Positions 29,853 through 32,028 of a stretch of 32,028 nucleotides of DNA are shown piece after piece (within the stretch, counting starts at the first letter, position 1; every line of letters starts with the position of its first letter). Both the position numbers and the translations under genes were made by a program. The stretch lies in contig JAHFEG010000023.1 of NCBI GenBank assembly GCA_023248595.1, positions 1 to 32,028 of the forward strand. The letters are read 5' to 3'. The notes below the pieces were generated by a model that was not told where the DNA came from, did no database searches, and was given only the letters and a program-made list of their open reading frames with translations. Source of the stretch: Myxococcales bacterium (GTDB taxonomy: Bacteria > Myxococcota > UBA727 > JABDBI01).

Positions 29853-31440
29853 AAGGCAAGGCCAATAGAGGAATTTGAGACATTTCTAAAATTTGCATTT
29901 GCAGTGAGCCAACTGGTTCTTGTATACCAAGATTTTCCATGATTGAATCAAGCAACGTGCCGCTTTGTTCGATATGCAAAGCGTCATAGTGATTAAGCGA
30001 CATATGCGGACCAGCTTGTCCCAACAAAACAGGTTCAAGGTTGAGGCCCACGATATGGGCTTGCTGAACTTGACCTTCGTTAAATGTCTGCACAGGAACA
30101 AATGTATTTGTTTCATGATTAAGCGCATAAGCATGGATGGTTACATGATAAAGCTCGGCATAAATTGCCAGATGGGTTTCGTTCATCCAGTAGCCTGGGC
30201 TTGAAAACATATTGGCCCACCCGTCGATAGAGTTAGTATTCGCCTCGTGCATGGCTTGCTCAATTAATTGTCTCAACTGGTTAGAAAGGCCGCCATTTTT
30301 ATACGCCAAAAGAACCTTTTTAATAAACTCTGCTCGCGTAGAACCCAAGGCTGTAAATCCACAATTGCCGTCGTTTGCTGATTTTTGGATACGACATTTT
30401 TTTAGACTCCCAGAAGCCATTTGAACTTGCGTGATATCTAAATAAGATGCGTGATTGGCTAAAATAAGAGAATCAGGATCAAAATCAAAAGTAACTCCTG
30501 ATGCCTCAATAAGCGCAGTTTGGAAAAGCTCACAGCTAAGACGTTTCCCGTCGCAGCCCACTTCTCCGTTAAATTCATTTGCTAAACGTTGAGCTTCCAC
30601 ATTGAAAGCTTCAATGCTGTCATTCAGCATCTGCTCCCTTATTTGCTCAAAACGGTCCTCAATAATTTGGGAAACAGCATCTTTTGCAGGCAATATCTGC
30701 GCGGGTATCGTAGAATTAGATTGCGTCTCATTGCGTTGCTTTACACAGCCTCGCATTTTTTTATGCCAATTCTCCAATTTCCGGATATGTGCTTCGAGGC
30801 ACCCGCTGCCCGCTCCTAATCCATGAGTAAAAAAATCTGCGAGGAGGTTGTTCTTTACCGAAAAATTATAGGCGTTAACAAGACTACTTAACATAAGTCC
30901 TGCTTTCAATTCGAAGGGCGCTTCATGACCCGCAACGTGTAAAGGCAAACGATCTGGACCATAAGTGTTGGAGCGAGAAAACAACGAAAGTTCTTGGCAA
31001 ATTTGTTGGTTATGCGCGTGTGCAAATTGTAAATCACAGATGACGCTCTTGCATTCATCATAAGTAGATTTGTTTATTGCTTTGTTTTGGTATAACAAGT
31101 TTAGAGCTTCTAATATTTGATTATACTGTTGGAGTTCTTCTGGAGAAGCGTTTCGTGCTGCGTTTGCATCTCCAAAAAAATGCTTATTCTTTTTAGGTTC
31201 ACCTTGAGGACGTTTCCTTGAATGAAGCAGGTTTTTTTCTGTCTTTTTGAGTTCTTTCAATTGCGCGCGTTCAGTTTTATCGGGTCGGTTACTGAGATCT
31301 GCTTCTAAATCTTCAATTCGAACGCCAGCAGCGACAAGAGTCTGCACAGAAACCCTGCCTTTTAGCAGGTCATCTAAAGTATACGAGAAAGCGAAAGAGG
31401 AGAAAAAACAAAAGAAAAGAAAAAAATTTATTTTTGTCAT
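29824..31440 (-). CDS. Exported OTU-type cysteine protease (putative deubiquitinase)
   Basis: The 538-residue protein has a Sec signal peptide (1-19, hydrophobic FFLFFCFFSSFAFS), a long helical N-terminal region with several cysteines (about 20-345), and an OTU domain (about 347-490). The catalytic signature is clear: Asp357-Gly-Asn-Cys360 (ANDGNCGFTAL), and His484 in the NHYDALH motif, with the alpha/beta core (ETHLAIYAELYHVTIHAY) between them. OTU domains cleave ubiquitin chains; bacteria have no ubiquitin, so the target is probably a eukaryotic host. A Sec signal rather than a cytoplasmic start is notable for such effectors. A weak ribosome site precedes ATG. The substrate and linkage preference are unknown. 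Confidence 0.87.
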   Translation of the reverse strand: MTKINFFLFFCFFSSFAFSYTLDDLLKGRVSVQTLVAAGVRIEDLEADLSNRPDKTERAQLKELKKTEKNLLHSRKRPQGEPKKNKHFFGDANAARNASPEELQQYNQILEALNLLYQNKAINKSTYDECKSVICDLQFAHAHNQQICQELSLFSRSNTYGPDRLPLHVAGHEAPFELKAGLMLSSLVNAYNFSVKNNLLADFFTHGLGAGSGCLEAHIRKLENWHKKMRGCVKQRNETQSNSTIPAQILPAKDAVSQIIEDRFEQIREQMLNDSIEAFNVEAQRLANEFNGEVGCDGKRLSCELFQTALIEASGVTFDFDPDSLILANHASYLDITQVQMASGSLKKCRIQKSANDGNCGFTALGSTRAEFIKKVLLAYKNGGLSNQLRQLIEQAMHEANTNSIDGWANMFSSPGYWMNETHLAIYAELYHVTIHAYALNHETNTFVPVQTFNEGQVQQAHIVGLNLEPVLLGQAGPHMSLNHYDALHIEQSGTLLDSIMENLGIQEPVGSLQMQILEMSQIPLLALPFMFLNHANK

Positions 31441-31576
31441 AAAGCAGCTTTTTACTCACTCCCACATTAAAAGCAATACTGGGCATTAAATTAAAAATTT
31501 CGCTTGCATTCAAATTCAGTTTTAATTTATGGTCTTCTTACTGCTTTGATTCACATGGTGTGCATCAAAAAAAGTA

Positions 31577-31680
31577 CCGCGCCCAATCCGTCAAAAGTTT
31601 TAGGCGCGGCAGATCCACTTTATGGAGTCGAGAAAAAACTAACATCTCGACTCCACATGTCAAGCTTGGTTAAAAGCTTG
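31577..31680 (+). promoter_or_regulatory. Structured 5' leader of HTH gene, copy B (three stem-loops)
   Basis: Three hairpins lead to the second HTH gene. SL1 has a 7-bp stem (31577-31583 with 31603-31609, CCGCGCC/GGCGCGG). SL2 has an 11-bp perfect stem (31623-31633 with 31645-31655) and an A-rich loop. SL3 has a 7-bp stem with a 6-base loop (31661-31667 with 31674-31680). Order, size and flanks (AAGTACCGCGC before SL1, GCGCGGCAGA after, GTCAAGCT at SL3) match the leader of copy A. A TCACATGG motif lies at 31551-31558 as in copy A. The AT-rich stretch 31441-31550 should hold the promoters of this gene and of the divergent OTU gene. Confidence 0.75.
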
Positions 31681-31691
31681 GGGGTGTTGTT

Positions 31692-32028
31692 ATGACAAAT
31701 ACTGTTTGTTTGCCTGTAGAAATTATTCGCAACACAAAATTATCACCACGTGCCAGGCTTATCTGGGCAGAGCTTTCTTTGTTGCCCAAAGGTGCTGTTG
31801 GCGAGTTCGTCGTTAAAATAAAAGAGCTAAGTCAACTTTTTGGAATTTGTGACAGCACCCTGCGTCGTGCTGTGAAAGCGCTCGAAGAAGCGGGGTTGAT
31901 CCAGTGTGTTGGTTTATTCGACAAACGCTTTAAGAAATATGTGTTTAAAAATTGTCATTCTGGACTCGTTCCAGAATCTAGTTTAAACGTTGACAGCGTC
32001 GATAATCTAGATGCCAGCCTGCGCTGTC
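31692..32028 (+). CDS. Winged-helix/HTH_36-like DNA-binding protein, copy B (partial, runs off the window)
   Basis: The reading frame runs from the ATG at 31692 to the window edge without a stop, giving 112 residues. It has the same N-terminus as copy A (CLPVEIIRNTKLSPRA), the same HTH block (KELSQLFGICDSTLRRAVKALEEAGLI), wing and linker CHSGLVPESS. The recognition helix differs at several positions from copy A (CDSTLRRAVKALEE against CVSTLRRAIQSLEE), so DNA targets may differ. The complete gene cannot be judged. GGGGGTG before ATG is the probable ribosome site. Confidence 0.88.
   Translation, partial: MTNTVCLPVEIIRNTKLSPRARLIWAELSLLPKGAVGEFVVKIKELSQLFGICDSTLRRAVKALEEAGLIQCVGLFDKRFKKYVFKNCHSGLVPESSLNVDSVDNLDASLRC
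31957..31977. repeat. In-gene palindromic hairpin, copy B
   Basis: A perfect 8-bp inverted repeat with a 5-base loop (ATTCTGGA, loop, TCCAGAAT) encodes HSGLVPE. It stands at the same codon position as the hairpin of copy A at 18562-18582. Three of the eight base pairs differ between the copies, each with a compensating partner change. Confidence 0.85.

Overview
The window reads as a chromosomal segment of an AT-leaning Gram-negative bacterium. Housekeeping genes (yidD, queC, uppP, bcp, trxB, uvrB, hisC, pth, guaC, grpE, obgE) are packed tightly, often with 4-bp or convergent overlaps. GuaC is of the E. coli type and a DUF2058 (YaiL-like) protein is present. A GYF/PATAN-like/J-like/TPR-like/membrane protein looks more like Bdellovibrionota or Myxococcota. 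I therefore place it only as Proteobacteria in the broad sense. A Sec-exported OTU-type cysteine protease, a Sec-exported LRAT-type acyltransferase and exported zinc-finger proteins suggest life in or on a eukaryotic host; that is inference.

Layout. 1-4.1 kb: yidD, then three minus-strand genes for exported low-complexity proteins with acidic tails. Two of them share a nearly identical promoter/signal-peptide cassette and related C-terminal zinc-finger modules, and all three carry in-frame tandem repeats. 4.3-8.7 kb: an atypical NAD-epimerase, a phosphodiesterase, queC-modB, the 3' half of a tRNA-Leu gene, a small membrane ORF and uppP. 8.7-15.1 kb: bcp, then a minus-strand operon (DsbD-N-like lipoprotein, uvrB, trxB, asparaginase II) and hisC. 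15.1-16.7 kb: a two-gene unit of an LRAT-like protein and a cysteine-repeat exported protein. 16.8-18.0 kb: pth, tRNA-Ser(UGA), a DUF4440-like protein. 18.0-20.2 kb: a winged-helix-type regulator with a structured leader, and guaC. 20.2-21.8 kb: a three-gene operon with a terminator, encoding an NHLP-type double-glycine leader peptide, an outer-membrane barrel and a cysteine-rich membrane peptide. 22.0-29.9 kb: the multidomain membrane protein, an EAL protein, DUF2058, grpE, a kappa-GST-like protein, obgE and an EamA transporter. 29.8-31.4 kb: the OTU protein. 31.7 kb to the end: a second copy of the winged-helix gene, cut by the window edge.

The most novel signals are these. First, the two winged-helix paralogues (18.06-18.85 kb and 31.69 kb onward) have homologous 5' leaders whose stem-loops are kept by paired base changes, and each carries a short hairpin inside the gene that also covaries. 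Second, the exported zinc-finger family swaps its middle while keeping an identical front end. Third, the NHLP leader peptide sits in an operon with no recognisable maturase. No gap between genes exceeds 300 bases; the longest are about 160-250 bases and hold the leaders and presumed promoters listed below.
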